Positions 25,252 through 33,455 of a stretch of 64,000 nucleotides of DNA are shown here, piece by piece. Source of the DNA: Phycisphaerae bacterium. Lineage in GTDB: Bacteria; Planctomycetota; Phycisphaerae; Sedimentisphaerales; Anaerohalosphaeraceae. The stretch's first letter is position 1. Each line of letters starts with the position of its first letter. The DNA lies in the NCBI GenBank assembly GCA_014859965.1, contig JACZKQ010000186.1, forward strand, positions 1 through 64,000, read 5' to 3'. Made by a program: the position numbers and the translations under genes. The notes under the pieces were generated by a model. It worked only from the letters and a program-made list of their open reading frames with translations. It did not search any database and had not been told where the DNA came from.

Positions 25252-26337
25252 CTAAGACTTCTGCAAGAGGCGCAGCATTTGTCGGTCCAGCTTGTGACCG
25301 TGAAAATCCTCGTACGCGACGTCGCTCCGCCCGGAGTCCAGTATCCCGAAGCTGCCGCGGAAATTCCACAGGGCATAGCCGAAGTCGTTCGCCTTGAGGA
25401 TATCCATGACGTCCTCCAGCCAGGCCAGCACGATCGCGTGCGGCGTCTTGTTGTACGCGCCCCCTTCGCCGAAATGCACGGGCACGCCGCTCTTCTTGAG
25501 GGCGATCCACGGCGCGTACATGGCGTCGAGCTTGGCGCGGTCATAGCCGTTGCCGGGCCACGCCGGCTCGGGACGGTCGCTGTTGGAAACCCAGCTCGCC
25601 TTGTAGTGCGTCAGGCTGTGCGGGTCGTACGCGTGGCAGCTCTGCACGCAGCCCAGGTCCGCCAGCTCCGGACAGGTCAGCCTCCCCCAGCGAATGCCGT
25701 CGATGAAGATGATGCGGTCGGGTGATATCTCGCGGATCGCCTTGACCGTCGTCCGCACGACGCGCTCGTGGTCGGCGCGGGTCATGTGGGCCGGGTTGTC
25801 GTCGCCCTTCGGCTCGTTGATGAGGTTGATGCTGAGCTTGTCCTTGGAGACGCCCTTGTACCGCCTGGCTAACATCGTCCAGTGGAAGACGAAGGCGTCG
25901 AGCGCCGACTGGTCCTTCCAGAGGTTGTGCGGCTCCGTGAACTCTGCGTTGACCGAGTAGCCCGGCCCGCGGTGAAAGTTCAGGTTGATGTGGATGCCGT
26001 ACTTCTGACCCAGATCCACGGCCCGGTCGAGCTTTTCGAGCACGCCCTCGTTGATCTTGTAGTCGTCGCCGTCGACGATCCACAGCCGGTAGCACATCGG
26101 CAGCCGGGCGAAGTCGAAGCCCCAGTCCCGCATCCAGCGAAAATCGTCCTCGACGAAGTCCGCGCGGCTGCGCATCGTGAACATGTCCAGCAGGTTGAAG
26201 CCCCGCCACCGCGGAATGCTCAGCGGCGGTACGGGCTTTTCGGCGGGCGCAGCGTTCAGCGGAAGCTGCACGCCGCCCAAAGCGGCGCACGCCCCCGCCG
26301 CGGCCGTCATCTTCAAGAAGTCGCGTCGATTACTCAT
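25252..26337 (-). CDS. Tat-exported GH5-like glycoside hydrolase
   Basis: A 361-residue exported glycosidase. The leader MSNRRDFLKMTAAAGACAAL is twin-arginine type. The catalytic domain is a TIM barrel with GFNLLDMF, WGFDFARLPMCYRLW, INLNFHRGPGY, the acid/base motif LINEPKG and the nucleophile region VHFGEGGAY. These match family GH5-type endo-beta-glycanases; the subfamily and substrate are not determined. GAGGGAG nine bases before the chosen ATG supports it over the upstream ATGs. With the sulfatases and GH97 gene it points to polysaccharide breakdown. Confidence 0.88.
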   Translation of the reverse strand: MSNRRDFLKMTAAAGACAALGGVQLPLNAAPAEKPVPPLSIPRWRGFNLLDMFTMRSRADFVEDDFRWMRDWGFDFARLPMCYRLWIVDGDDYKINEGVLEKLDRAVDLGQKYGIHINLNFHRGPGYSVNAEFTEPHNLWKDQSALDAFVFHWTMLARRYKGVSKDKLSINLINEPKGDDNPAHMTRADHERVVRTTVKAIREISPDRIIFIDGIRWGRLTCPELADLGCVQSCHAYDPHSLTHYKASWVSNSDRPEPAWPGNGYDRAKLDAMYAPWIALKKSGVPVHFGEGGAYNKTPHAIVLAWLEDVMDILKANDFGYALWNFRGSFGILDSGRSDVAYEDFHGHKLDRQMLRLLQKS

Positions 26338-26427
26338 AATCATCTCCCTCAAATGCATCGTCATTTCGGGTACGTTTACATTGACATTTTACCCGCTTAC
26401 CGGACAAAAGCAAGCGCAGCAGGGCAG

Positions 26428-26575
26428 GTGTGCGAGTACAAATTCTGGCGGCATCGTGGCACGGGCATCCTGCCCGTGGTGTAGGGGCGGGGTTCACCCC
26501 CGCCCGGGTTTGCCGAGGGATGGTGACATGCGTTCACTTAACGCACGAGACGGACGACGCGCATCGTCGCCACCG
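26428..26575 (+). repeat. Long dispersed repeat R, copy 2 (most complete)
   Basis: Block order: GTGTGCGAGTA, GGCGGCATCGTGGCACGGGC, GTAGGGGCGGGGTTCACCCC, CGGGTTTGCCGAGGGA, ACATGCGTTCAC, ACGCGCATCG. It is about 140 bases long and ends at the stop codon of the DUF502 gene. It matches copy 3, which lies inverted near 28.3 kb, along its whole length. Confidence 0.85.
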
Positions 26576-27232
26576 TCACATCACGGCGGCCAGGCGGTCG
26601 CCGGCGAGCAGGCCCCCGGAGAGGATGCTCTTGAAGGTCTCTTCGATGGTGAGGTCCGTTTCGACGACCTCGTCGGCGGGGATGAGCGCCAAGAAGCCGC
26701 TGGTGGGGTTGGGCGCCGTCGGAACAAAGACCCGGCAGAAGCGCCTGCCGTCGGGCGTAGTGAATCGGCCGGTCAGAAATCCGAGCGACTTGTACCCGGG
26801 CCGGGGAAACTCCACCAGCACCACCGACTGGTACGCCGTCTTCGGTTTGAGCGCGACGGCGTCGATGACCTGCTTGGCGGCGGTGTAGATATTGCGGACC
26901 AGCGGAATGCCCAATACAAGCCGCTCCACCAGCGCAATCAGCTTTCGCCCGATCACGGCCTGACCGACCGCACCGACGACATAGATGATCGTCAGCAGAA
27001 ACAGAAGTGACAATACGAACAGGATCGCCTTAATCGCTGTTGGAGGCACCACATCCACGATGGCGACGTTCCTTAAAGTAAGCAGAAGGTATTGCACGAT
27101 GGGGCGAAGCAGGTTCCGCAGCCAGCCGAGAACCCACCACAGGACCATCAGCGTAAAGGCGAACGGCACAAGCAGCAACACGCCCGCCAATAGCCGGTTT
27201 CGTACGGCGTGATCGGTTTTCTTCTCGATCAT
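26576..27232 (-). CDS. DUF502 family membrane protein
   Basis: A 218-residue inner-membrane protein with two transmembrane helices (LLAGVLLLVPFAFTLMVLWW and ILFVLSLLFLLTIIYVVGAV) and a conserved soluble tail. The tail shows GIPLVRNIYTAAKQVIDAV, VVLVEFPRPGYKSLGFLTG and FVPTAPNPTSGFLALIP, the signature blocks of DUF502. No biochemical role is known. The start is at MIEKK with GGGG eight bases upstream. The gene stands alone, and its 3' end abuts a dispersed repeat. Confidence 0.88.
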   Translation of the reverse strand: MIEKKTDHAVRNRLLAGVLLLVPFAFTLMVLWWVLGWLRNLLRPIVQYLLLTLRNVAIVDVVPPTAIKAILFVLSLLFLLTIIYVVGAVGQAVIGRKLIALVERLVLGIPLVRNIYTAAKQVIDAVALKPKTAYQSVVLVEFPRPGYKSLGFLTGRFTTPDGRRFCRVFVPTAPNPTSGFLALIPADEVVETDLTIEETFKSILSGGLLAGDRLAAVM

Positions 27233-27407
27233 GAACAATCCCCTGAATTCAGTCGCTACAGGATACGAACAAAATCCGCCCGCCGCTGAAAAAAAAAGCG
27301 AATAATACCGGGCAAATGAAAAATCGGCGGCGTTTCAAGGTCCGGTATGATTCCCCAGGGCCGCGGTTCGCCTCGATCTGCGGGTAAGCCACACCCTCAA
27401 CCTCCCC

Positions 27408-27971
27408 TCAGCCGCATTGCGTATAGCGGAAGCAGCTCACCAGGTGGTCGTTAACAAGCCCCGTCGCCTGCATGAAGGCATAGCAGATGGTGGAGCCGAC
27501 AAACTTGAACCCGCGTCGTTTCAGGTCCTTGCTCAGGGCGTCCGATTCGGGCGAGGTCGCGGGTATGTCTTGAAGGGTTTCCCATGCGTTGCGGATCGTC
27601 CGCCCGCCGACAAACCCCCAGACATACGCGTCGAACGAGCCGAACTCCGACCGGACAGCCAGAAAAGCACGGGCGTTGCTCACCGCCGAGGCGACCTTCA
27701 GCCGGTTCCGTACGATCCCCGGATCGCTCAGCAGCGCCGCGATCTTGCCCTCGTCGTAGCGGGCGATCTTTTCGGCATCGAAGTGGTCGAACGCCCGGCG
27801 GTAATTCTCGCGTTTATTGAGAATCGTCGACCAGCTCAGACCCGCCTGGGCGTTGTCCAGCAGCAGAAACTCCAACAGCGTGCGGTCGTCATGAGCGGGC
27901 ACGCCCCATTCCGTATCGTGATAGGCGAGCATCAGTGCGTTGGAACCGGGCCAGTCGCAGCGCGTCTTCAT
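27408..27971 (-). CDS. tag: DNA-3-methyladenine glycosylase I
   Basis: Excises 3-methyladenine from alkylated DNA as the first step of base excision repair. The 187-residue length is normal. The N-terminal RCDWPGS and YHDTEWGVP and the C-terminal NDHLVSCFRY supply the Cys and His ligands of the Tag zinc snap. AGLSWSTILNKRENYRRAF and FVGSTICYAFMQATG are family hallmarks. Its ATG overlaps the stop of a small upstream membrane-protein frame (ATGA), so the two are probably translated together. Confidence 0.95.
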   Translation of the reverse strand: MKTRCDWPGSNALMLAYHDTEWGVPAHDDRTLLEFLLLDNAQAGLSWSTILNKRENYRRAFDHFDAEKIARYDEGKIAALLSDPGIVRNRLKVASAVSNARAFLAVRSEFGSFDAYVWGFVGGRTIRNAWETLQDIPATSPESDALSKDLKRRGFKFVGSTICYAFMQATGLVNDHLVSCFRYTQCG

Positions 27972-28126
27972 CGGTCCGGACCCTCATCGAGGTTACGGCT
28001 GCCTTCCAGCAACCCCAGTGAGACCAGAAACCGGTTGGTCCCGAGCACCCCGCTGCCGAACGAAAACGAACAGACGGCAAGCAGCATGAGTATCCACGTG
28101 TGATTCAATACGTTGTATTTGTACAC
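27968..28126 (-). CDS. Small membrane protein, coupled to tag
   Basis: A 52-residue frame beginning with GTG, preceded by GGAGGTG at about six bases. The protein has a single hydrophobic stretch (TWILMLLAVCSFSFGSGVLG) and a short acidic tail. Its stop codon shares four bases with the start of tag. No family was recognised. The ribosome site, the overlap and the membrane segment make it likely to be real, although short frames carry more risk of error. Confidence 0.6.
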   Translation of the reverse strand: MYKYNVLNHTWILMLLAVCSFSFGSGVLGTNRFLVSLGLLEGSRNLDEGPDR

Positions 28127-28256
28127 TGTGCACCTCCAGTAAGTGACCCGGCGAACCCGCTGCATTATAGACAGGCGGCCCGCCGGTATCAAGCGCGATG
28201 TGCCGGTGTGCAGGGCTGTCGCATGCTCTTTGCCCCTATGAGATGTCAGCATATCC

Positions 28257-28282
28257 GTAGGGGCGACCTTTACGGTCGCCCG
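28257..28282. repeat. Short palindrome
   Basis: GGGGCGACC and GGTCGCCC form a near-perfect inverted repeat around TTTAC. The element directly adjoins the end of repeat R copy 3. Confidence 0.7.
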
Positions 28283-28298
28283 GCATGCCAACCGCCGG

Positions 28299-28436
28299 CG
28301 CCGACGCGCATCGCCCGTCGCGTGCGTGGGTGGGCGCATGTAACCGTCCCTCGGCAAACCCGGGCGGGGGGAAAACCCCGCTGCACCACGGGCCGGGTGC
28401 CCGTGCCACGATGCCGCCGGGATTTACTCGCACACG
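28299..28436 (-). repeat. Long dispersed repeat R, copy 3 (inverted)
   Basis: Read on the minus strand it shows GTGTGCGAGTAAAT, GGCGGCATCGTGGCACGGGC, the CGGGG/CCCCG core, CGGGTTTGCCGAGGGACGGT and ACATGCGCCCACCCACGCAC in the same order as copy 2. Confidence 0.85.
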
Positions 28437-28463
28437 TGGGCAACGTTGGTCGAATATGGTGCT

Positions 28464-28491
28464 TTGCTGTGCGGCGCCGTTCTGGTATAAT
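28464..28491 (+). promoter_or_regulatory. Predicted extended -10 promoter for der
   Basis: TGGTATAAT is a perfect extended -10 element. A TTGCTG box lies 16 bases upstream of TATAAT. The der start codon follows 53 bases after the -10 box. Confidence 0.65.
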
Positions 28492-28544
28492 CGTCGCCTT
28501 CGTAGACGAATGAGTTTTGGGTTTCTCTTTTTCAAAGGATCGTT

Positions 28545-29858
28545 GTGGCGTTACCGGTAGTTGCCATCTTGGGTCGCCCGAATGTGGGCAAGAGCAGTCT
28601 CTTAAATGCATTGTCGGGTCAGATGATCAGCATCGTCGAGCCGACGGCGGGGGTGACGCGCGACCGTGTCTCGGCCATCGTGAACATGAATGATCGGTAC
28701 GTCGAGCTTGTCGATATGGGCGGCTACGGAATCGTCGACAGCGACGCCCTCAGCGAGCACATCGAGTACCAGATCCACCGCGGCATCGCGACGGCAAACC
28801 TTGCCCTCTTCGTGGTCGATGCGCGAGACGGCGTGATGCCGCTGGACGTCACCATCGCCGAGCTCCTTCGAAAGAGCGGGCTCAAGGCGCTCCTGGTCGC
28901 CAACAAGTGCGATTCGCCCAAGCAGGCCCACCAGGCCGGTGAGTTTGCCCGACTGGGATTCGGGGAGCCCGTCTGCGTCTCGGCGACCAACAACGTCAAC
29001 AAGGCGGGCCTTATGGAGCGGATCGCCGAGTCGCTGGAGCACCTGCCCGCCGCCGCACCGGAGCAGGAGGTGATGAAGATCGCCCTCGTGGGCAAACGCA
29101 ACGCCGGCAAGAGCACGCTGATCAATGCGATCTGCGGACAGGAACGCGTCATCGTCAGCGAGATCCCCGGCACCACGCGCGACGCGGTGGACGTACGCTT
29201 CGAAAAGGACGGCCGCGTGTTCATGGCGATCGATACCGCCGGTGTCCGCAAGAAGAGCAGTCTTGCAAGCGACATCGAGTTCTACAGCTACACGCGCGTG
29301 CTGCGAAGCGTGCAGCGGGCCGACGTCATTCTGTTCCTCATCGACGCCACGCTAAAGATATCCCAGGTGGACAAAAAGCTGGGCCACCTGATCGGCGAGG
29401 AATACAAACCCTGTATTCTGGTCGTCAACAAGTGGGACCTCGCCAAGGACGTCGCCGCAACCGACGACTACGCCGAATACCTCGGCAAGATGCTGCCGGG
29501 TCTGCGTCATGCACCCATCGCGTTCACGACCGCCAAGGACGCCCGCAACGTGCAGAGCGTGCTGGACCTGGCGACGGAGCTGTTCAAGCAGGCGTCCACG
29601 CAGATTTCCACCGGCAAGCTCAACAAAGCGATCAAGATGCTCGCCGAGGAGCGCATGGGCGGAGGACGCAAGAAGGGCGGCCATCCGAAGATTTTCTACG
29701 CCACGCAGGTGGCCACGAATCCGATCTCGCTGCTTCTGTTCGTCAACCGGCCCGAACTGTTCGACGAGGCGTACCAGCGGTTCGCCATCGGCCGCCTTCG
29801 GGAATGGCTCGACATCGAAGAAGTGCCGCTGCGTCTGCTCCTGCGAGCGCGGCGGTAA
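28545..29858 (+). CDS. der: Ribosome assembly GTPase Der (EngA)
   Basis: Essential double GTPase that helps mature the 50S ribosomal subunit. The 437 residues hold two G domains in tandem and a C-terminal KH-like domain. The first P-loop is GRPNVGKSS with NKCD as G4. The second is GKRNAGKST, with DTAGVRKKS as G3 and NKWDLA as G4. KIFYATQVATNPISLLLFVNRPELF is the conserved KH-like region. The start is GTG with AAAGGA upstream. The stop is 50 bases before cstA on the same strand. Confidence 0.97.
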   Translation: MALPVVAILGRPNVGKSSLLNALSGQMISIVEPTAGVTRDRVSAIVNMNDRYVELVDMGGYGIVDSDALSEHIEYQIHRGIATANLALFVVDARDGVMPLDVTIAELLRKSGLKALLVANKCDSPKQAHQAGEFARLGFGEPVCVSATNNVNKAGLMERIAESLEHLPAAAPEQEVMKIALVGKRNAGKSTLINAICGQERVIVSEIPGTTRDAVDVRFEKDGRVFMAIDTAGVRKKSSLASDIEFYSYTRVLRSVQRADVILFLIDATLKISQVDKKLGHLIGEEYKPCILVVNKWDLAKDVAATDDYAEYLGKMLPGLRHAPIAFTTAKDARNVQSVLDLATELFKQASTQISTGKLNKAIKMLAEERMGGGRKKGGHPKIFYATQVATNPISLLLFVNRPELFDEAYQRFAIGRLREWLDIEEVPLRLLLRARR

Positions 29859-29908
29859 CGGCGCATCGCGCCGGTGAGGGGAAGGAATGCAGTTGAAGGA
29901 GACGGTCA

Positions 29909-31651
29909 ATGGAAACGTTGCTGTTGATGGTAGTCAGCGGTGCGGGCTTTCTTGTGGCGTATCACACCTACGGGCGGTTCCTGGCCCGTAAGATATTCAA
30001 GCTGAACCCCGATGCGACGGTGCCCAGCAAGGAACTCCACGACGGCGTCGATTACGTCGCCTCGCCCAAGGAAATCATCTTCGGCCATCACTTCACCTCG
30101 ATCGCGGGCACCGGCCCCATCGTGGGGCCCGCCATCGGCATCATCTGGGGTTGGCTGCCCGCTATGCTGTGGATCGTCTTCGGCAGCATCTTCATGGGGG
30201 CGGTGCATGACTTCGGCACGCTGGTGGTCTCGCTTCGCAACCAGGGCAAGAGCATCTCCGAAATCGCCGCCCGATACATCAACGGACGCGTGCGGTTCAT
30301 CTTCTTCATTGTCGTCTTCCTCGTCCTCCTGATCGTGATCGCCATCTTCGGCATGGTGATCGCCATCGTCTTCGATAAGTTCCCCAGTTCGGTGATTCCG
30401 GTCTGGTTCCAGATCCCCATCGCCATCGGCCTGGGCCACGCGGTCTACAAGCGCAATCGCCGCGTGGTGCCCTCCACGGTCATCGCCGTGGCGCTGATGT
30501 ACGGGGCAATCACCCTCGGCGCGGTGATCGAAGCCAGATCGCCCGGCGCCCTGACGATCACGTCGATCGGCCCGGTGCCCGCCACGGGCGTCTGGACGAT
30601 CATCCTGCTCGCCTATGCGTGGATCGCCTCGACGCTGCCGGTCACTACGCTCCTGCAGCCGCGCGACTACATCAATGCGTGGCAGTTGTTCGTCATGATG
30701 GGCCTGCTGTGCATCGGCGTGGCGGCCTCCTCTCTGACGGGCGAACTGCACATGGCCGCACCCATGGTCAATCCGTCGGGCCCCGGCACGGGCATCCCCT
30801 CGTGGTGGCCCCTCATGTTCGTCACCATTGCCTGCGGCGCCATCAGCGGCTTTCATGCGCTCGTCGCCAGCGGCACCAGTCCCAAGCAGATCGGCAACGA
30901 ACAGCACGCCACGTTCATCGGATACGGCTCCATGCTCGTCGAGGGCTTCCTCGCCGTCCTGGTCATCATTTGCGTCGGCGCAGGCATCGGCATGGCCTAC
31001 CGGGTTCAGGCGACCGGCGAGATACTGACCGGTCACGCCGCATGGTCGCAGCATTACGCGTCGTGGCAATCGGCCGACGGCCTGGCGGCGCAGCTTTCGG
31101 CCGTCGTCACCGGCGCGGCGAACATGATGCGAACGCTCGGCCTCGCCGAGGTGGTCGGGGTGACGCTGATGGGAGTCTTCATCGCGTCCTTCGCCGGAAC
31201 CACGCTCGACACCGCCGTGCGGATCCAGCGCTACGTGGTGGGCGAACTGGCCGGTGATCTGAAGATGCCGCTCCTGTCCAACCGCTGGACGGCGACGACC
31301 TTCGCCGTGCTGACGGCCGCGGCATTAGCCTTCGCAAGCGGCGCCGACGGCAAGGGGGCGCTCCGCCTGTGGCCCATGTTCGGCGCGGCCAATCAACTGT
31401 TAGCGGCGCTCGCCCTGCTCGTCGTCACGATGTACCTCCGCCGCCGCGGCGGATGGGCCTGCATCGTCGCCGCCGTCCCGTGCCTGCTCATGCTCGTGAT
31501 CACCGGCTGGGCGATGACCCTCAAGGAGATCGAATTCTACCAGGCACAAAACTGGCTGCTCGTCGCCATCGGAGCAATCATCATCGCACTGGCCGCCTGG
31601 ATGACCGTCGAAACAGCCATCCTCTTCGTCACCCCCCGCCACACCGAATAA
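29909..31651 (+). CDS. cstA: CstA family transporter
   Basis: A 580-residue multi-spanning inner-membrane transporter of the carbon starvation (CstA) family, whose studied members import peptides or pyruvate. Conserved blocks are YGRFLARKIFKLNPDATVPS, HHFTSIAGTGPIVGPAIGII, AVHDFGTLVVSLRNQGKSI and GTSPKQIGNE. ATFIGYGSMLVEGFLAVLVI and TTLDTAVRIQRYV follow. It is shorter than E. coli CstA, as in many bacteria with the compact form. It begins shortly after der and may be read from the same promoter. No LytTR-type regulator or small YbdD-like partner is visible downstream. Confidence 0.93.
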   Translation: METLLLMVVSGAGFLVAYHTYGRFLARKIFKLNPDATVPSKELHDGVDYVASPKEIIFGHHFTSIAGTGPIVGPAIGIIWGWLPAMLWIVFGSIFMGAVHDFGTLVVSLRNQGKSISEIAARYINGRVRFIFFIVVFLVLLIVIAIFGMVIAIVFDKFPSSVIPVWFQIPIAIGLGHAVYKRNRRVVPSTVIAVALMYGAITLGAVIEARSPGALTITSIGPVPATGVWTIILLAYAWIASTLPVTTLLQPRDYINAWQLFVMMGLLCIGVAASSLTGELHMAAPMVNPSGPGTGIPSWWPLMFVTIACGAISGFHALVASGTSPKQIGNEQHATFIGYGSMLVEGFLAVLVIICVGAGIGMAYRVQATGEILTGHAAWSQHYASWQSADGLAAQLSAVVTGAANMMRTLGLAEVVGVTLMGVFIASFAGTTLDTAVRIQRYVVGELAGDLKMPLLSNRWTATTFAVLTAAALAFASGADGKGALRLWPMFGAANQLLAALALLVVTMYLRRRGGWACIVAAVPCLLMLVITGWAMTLKEIEFYQAQNWLLVAIGAIIIALAAWMTVETAILFVTPRHTE

Positions 31652-31825
31652 CCGCACGCGGCTCGCATCGCCGAAGCCCTGGGGCACGCTGCGCCCTGCG
31701 ATCTGATGTAGATGCCCCCAGGAGCCGCCGTCTGCCCCTTTTCAGAAAATCCTTTCTTTCAAGTCGGCTGTGTGCAACAATGCCGACGGCACCGCATCAA
31801 CACGATCATTGTGCACGGGTCGAAC

Positions 31826-32359
31826 ATGGAGACGGACGAAAAGCTCATTGCGGCGGCAAACGCCGGTGACAGCGAGGCGTTTGAGGCGCTGTACCTGCGT
31901 TACCGCGACTGGGTGTACGCTCTGGCGATGCGTTTTACGGGCAACGGGGCGCAGGCCGCCGACGCGGTGCAGGAAACATTTCTCTATCTGCTCAAGAAGT
32001 TCCCCGGGTTCGAGCTGCGCTGCGGCATGAAGAGCTTTCTCTACCCGGCCGTGCGGCACATCTCGATCACGATTACGCGGCAGGGGCGCAGGACGTCCTC
32101 TGACGAGGCCCTGCTGGCCGAATTGCCGGCACCGGACGCCGCCGAGATGGGCGGCTCGCAGGCCGAGCTTGCCGCCGTTCTGGAGACCTTAGCCGCCGAG
32201 CAGCGGCAGGTCGTGCTGATGCGGTTCGTGGACGACATGCCCCTGGCGGACATCGCCGAGGCGCTGGACCTTTCGCTCAATACGGTGAAGTCACGGCTCT
32301 ACCGGGCACTGGAGGCCCTCCGCAGCGACTCACGGACGCGGCGGTACTTCCTTGATTAA
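31826..32359 (+). CDS. ECF-type RNA polymerase sigma factor
   Basis: A 177-residue sigma-70 family factor with regions 2 and 4 only. Region 2 is at FEALYLRYRDWVYALAMRFT and DAVQETFLYLLKKF. Region 4 is at LAAEQRQVVLMRFVDDMPLA and DIAEALDLSLNTVKSRLYRA, a clear helix-turn-helix. It would direct RNA polymerase to a specific promoter set when released from a partner. The next gene encodes a single-pass membrane protein in the position of an anti-sigma factor. The start METDEK was chosen because the coding signal begins there; its ribosome site is weak. Confidence 0.9.
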   Translation: METDEKLIAAANAGDSEAFEALYLRYRDWVYALAMRFTGNGAQAADAVQETFLYLLKKFPGFELRCGMKSFLYPAVRHISITITRQGRRTSSDEALLAELPAPDAAEMGGSQAELAAVLETLAAEQRQVVLMRFVDDMPLADIAEALDLSLNTVKSRLYRALEALRSDSRTRRYFLD

Positions 32360-32417
32360 CACGCGCCACGGCGATCCTGGCCGCGGGGCAGAGGGCATTG
32401 TGAGGTGCTTGGACCAT

Positions 32418-32432
32418 GCAGGATGCCCGTGC
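32418..32432 (-). repeat. Copy of the GCACGGGCATCCTGC element
   Basis: The reverse complement is identical over 15 bases to parts of the gap near 23.46 kb and of repeat R copy 2. A run of nine T follows directly on the plus strand, so it may also help form a transcript end. Confidence 0.65.
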
Positions 32433-32496
32433 CATTTTTTTTTGGATTGCTGAAACTTTTTGCCGCCCATGCGCGCTTAATCCAGCGGAGTACGAC

Positions 32497-32961
32497 ATGA
32501 ACAAAGACAATGAACAACTTGATGCATTAGAAAACAAGGTCGCCAAAGCCCTCGGCGAGGACCTCAAGGCACTGTTTTCGCCTGCCGGTCGGACGCCGGA
32601 CGAGGTGGACCGGGCGGTACTGGACGCAACGCGGAAGCGGCTGGTGCGGCCGCGGCGGCATCGCTGGCGACTGGTCCGCGCCGGTGCGGCGGCGATGGCG
32701 GCGGTGGTGCTGCTGGCGGTGGTCCTCAATGTAACGCGGGACCATGTTGGCCGCATGCATCCGGCGGCGACGGCAACGGCGCCGGCCGACATCGATCATA
32801 ACGGGCGCATCGACATCCTGGATGCCTACAAACTGGCCCGGCGGCTGGAAGGGCCCGGCGCACTTGAGGCGCGCTGGGACCTGAACGCCGACGGACAAGT
32901 GGACCGGGCGGACGTCGACCTGGTGGCGTTTGCGGCCGTTCGGCTGGACGGGGGGGCCTGA
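32497..32961 (+). CDS. Membrane protein with extracytoplasmic dockerin (possible anti-sigma)
   Basis: A 154-residue single-pass protein. Residues 1 to 58 are cytoplasmic and charged (VAKALGEDLKALFSPAGR, VDRAVLDATRKRLVRPRR). Residues 60 to 79 span the membrane (VRAGAAAMAAVVLLAVVLNV). Outside the membrane is a dockerin with two complete calcium loops, DIDHNGRIDILD at 98 to 109 and DLNADGQVDRAD at 128 to 139. GGAG six bases before the ATG fixes the start. Its place after an ECF sigma gene and its topology suggest an anti-sigma factor, but no zinc-binding anti-sigma motif is present, so that is inference. The next gene encodes a cohesin-like protein, the natural partner of a dockerin. Confidence 0.85.
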   Translation: MNKDNEQLDALENKVAKALGEDLKALFSPAGRTPDEVDRAVLDATRKRLVRPRRHRWRLVRAGAAAMAAVVLLAVVLNVTRDHVGRMHPAATATAPADIDHNGRIDILDAYKLARRLEGPGALEARWDLNADGQVDRADVDLVAFAAVRLDGGA

Positions 32962-32963
32962 CG

Positions 32964-33455
32964 ATGAGGTACGCGATTCTGGCGGCAGTATTAAGCTTGG
33001 CGACATTTACCGCGGTGCGCGGCTACGAGACGCGGCCCGAGGCGGACCCAGCCTGCAAAACAAGCTTCGAAACAGCGGACAGCGATGACGCGGCCGTGCG
33101 CTTCGTGCCCCTGCACGTGTTCATCGATTCGGGCGAGGCGCCGCTTGCCGCCTGGCAGTTCGAATTGAATGCCACATCCGACGTGAAGATCGTCGGCGTC
33201 GAAAACGGCGAGCACGAGGCATTCGCCGAGCCTGCCTACTACGATCCCGCCGCCTTGATGAACAACCGCATCATCATCGCCGCCTTCAGCACGGCCGACG
33301 CGTTGCCGACAGGCAGGACCCGCGTCGCGACGATCCACCTGCAAATCACCGGCGACGCCGATCCGGACTATGAACTCATCCTGACCGTCGCCGGCGCTCG
33401 CGACGGCAGCGAAATTCCCGCAACCATCACAAGTCTTGTTGGAGAGGAGCAATGA
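32964..33455 (+). CDS. Secreted cohesin-like domain protein
   Basis: A 163-residue exported protein. Residues 1 to 20 form a signal peptide (ILAAVLSLATFTAVRGY). Residues 43 to 155 look like a cohesin-type beta sandwich: VPLHVFIDSGEAPLAAWQFE, then IVGVENGEHEAF, AYYDPAALMNNRIIIAAFST, and LPTGRTRVATIHLQITGD. In planctomycetes this layout (strand, GG/PLAAWQF, FAEPAYYDPA, TRVATI) is the cohesin-like fold. It begins two bases after the dockerin gene ends, so binding between the two products outside the membrane is a reasonable hypothesis. The fold assignment is by eye and needs structure prediction. Confidence 0.72.
   Translation: MRYAILAAVLSLATFTAVRGYETRPEADPACKTSFETADSDDAAVRFVPLHVFIDSGEAPLAAWQFELNATSDVKIVGVENGEHEAFAEPAYYDPAALMNNRIIIAAFSTADALPTGRTRVATIHLQITGDADPDYELILTVAGARDGSEIPATITSLVGEEQ

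Larger units (their letters stand above)
28127..28544. other. Gene-free gap with repeats and the der promoter
   Basis: No protein gene is supported. The gap holds a palindrome around AGGGGCGACCTTTACGGTCG, an inverted copy of the long repeat R, and a promoter with a perfect extended -10 box before der. Confidence 0.75.
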
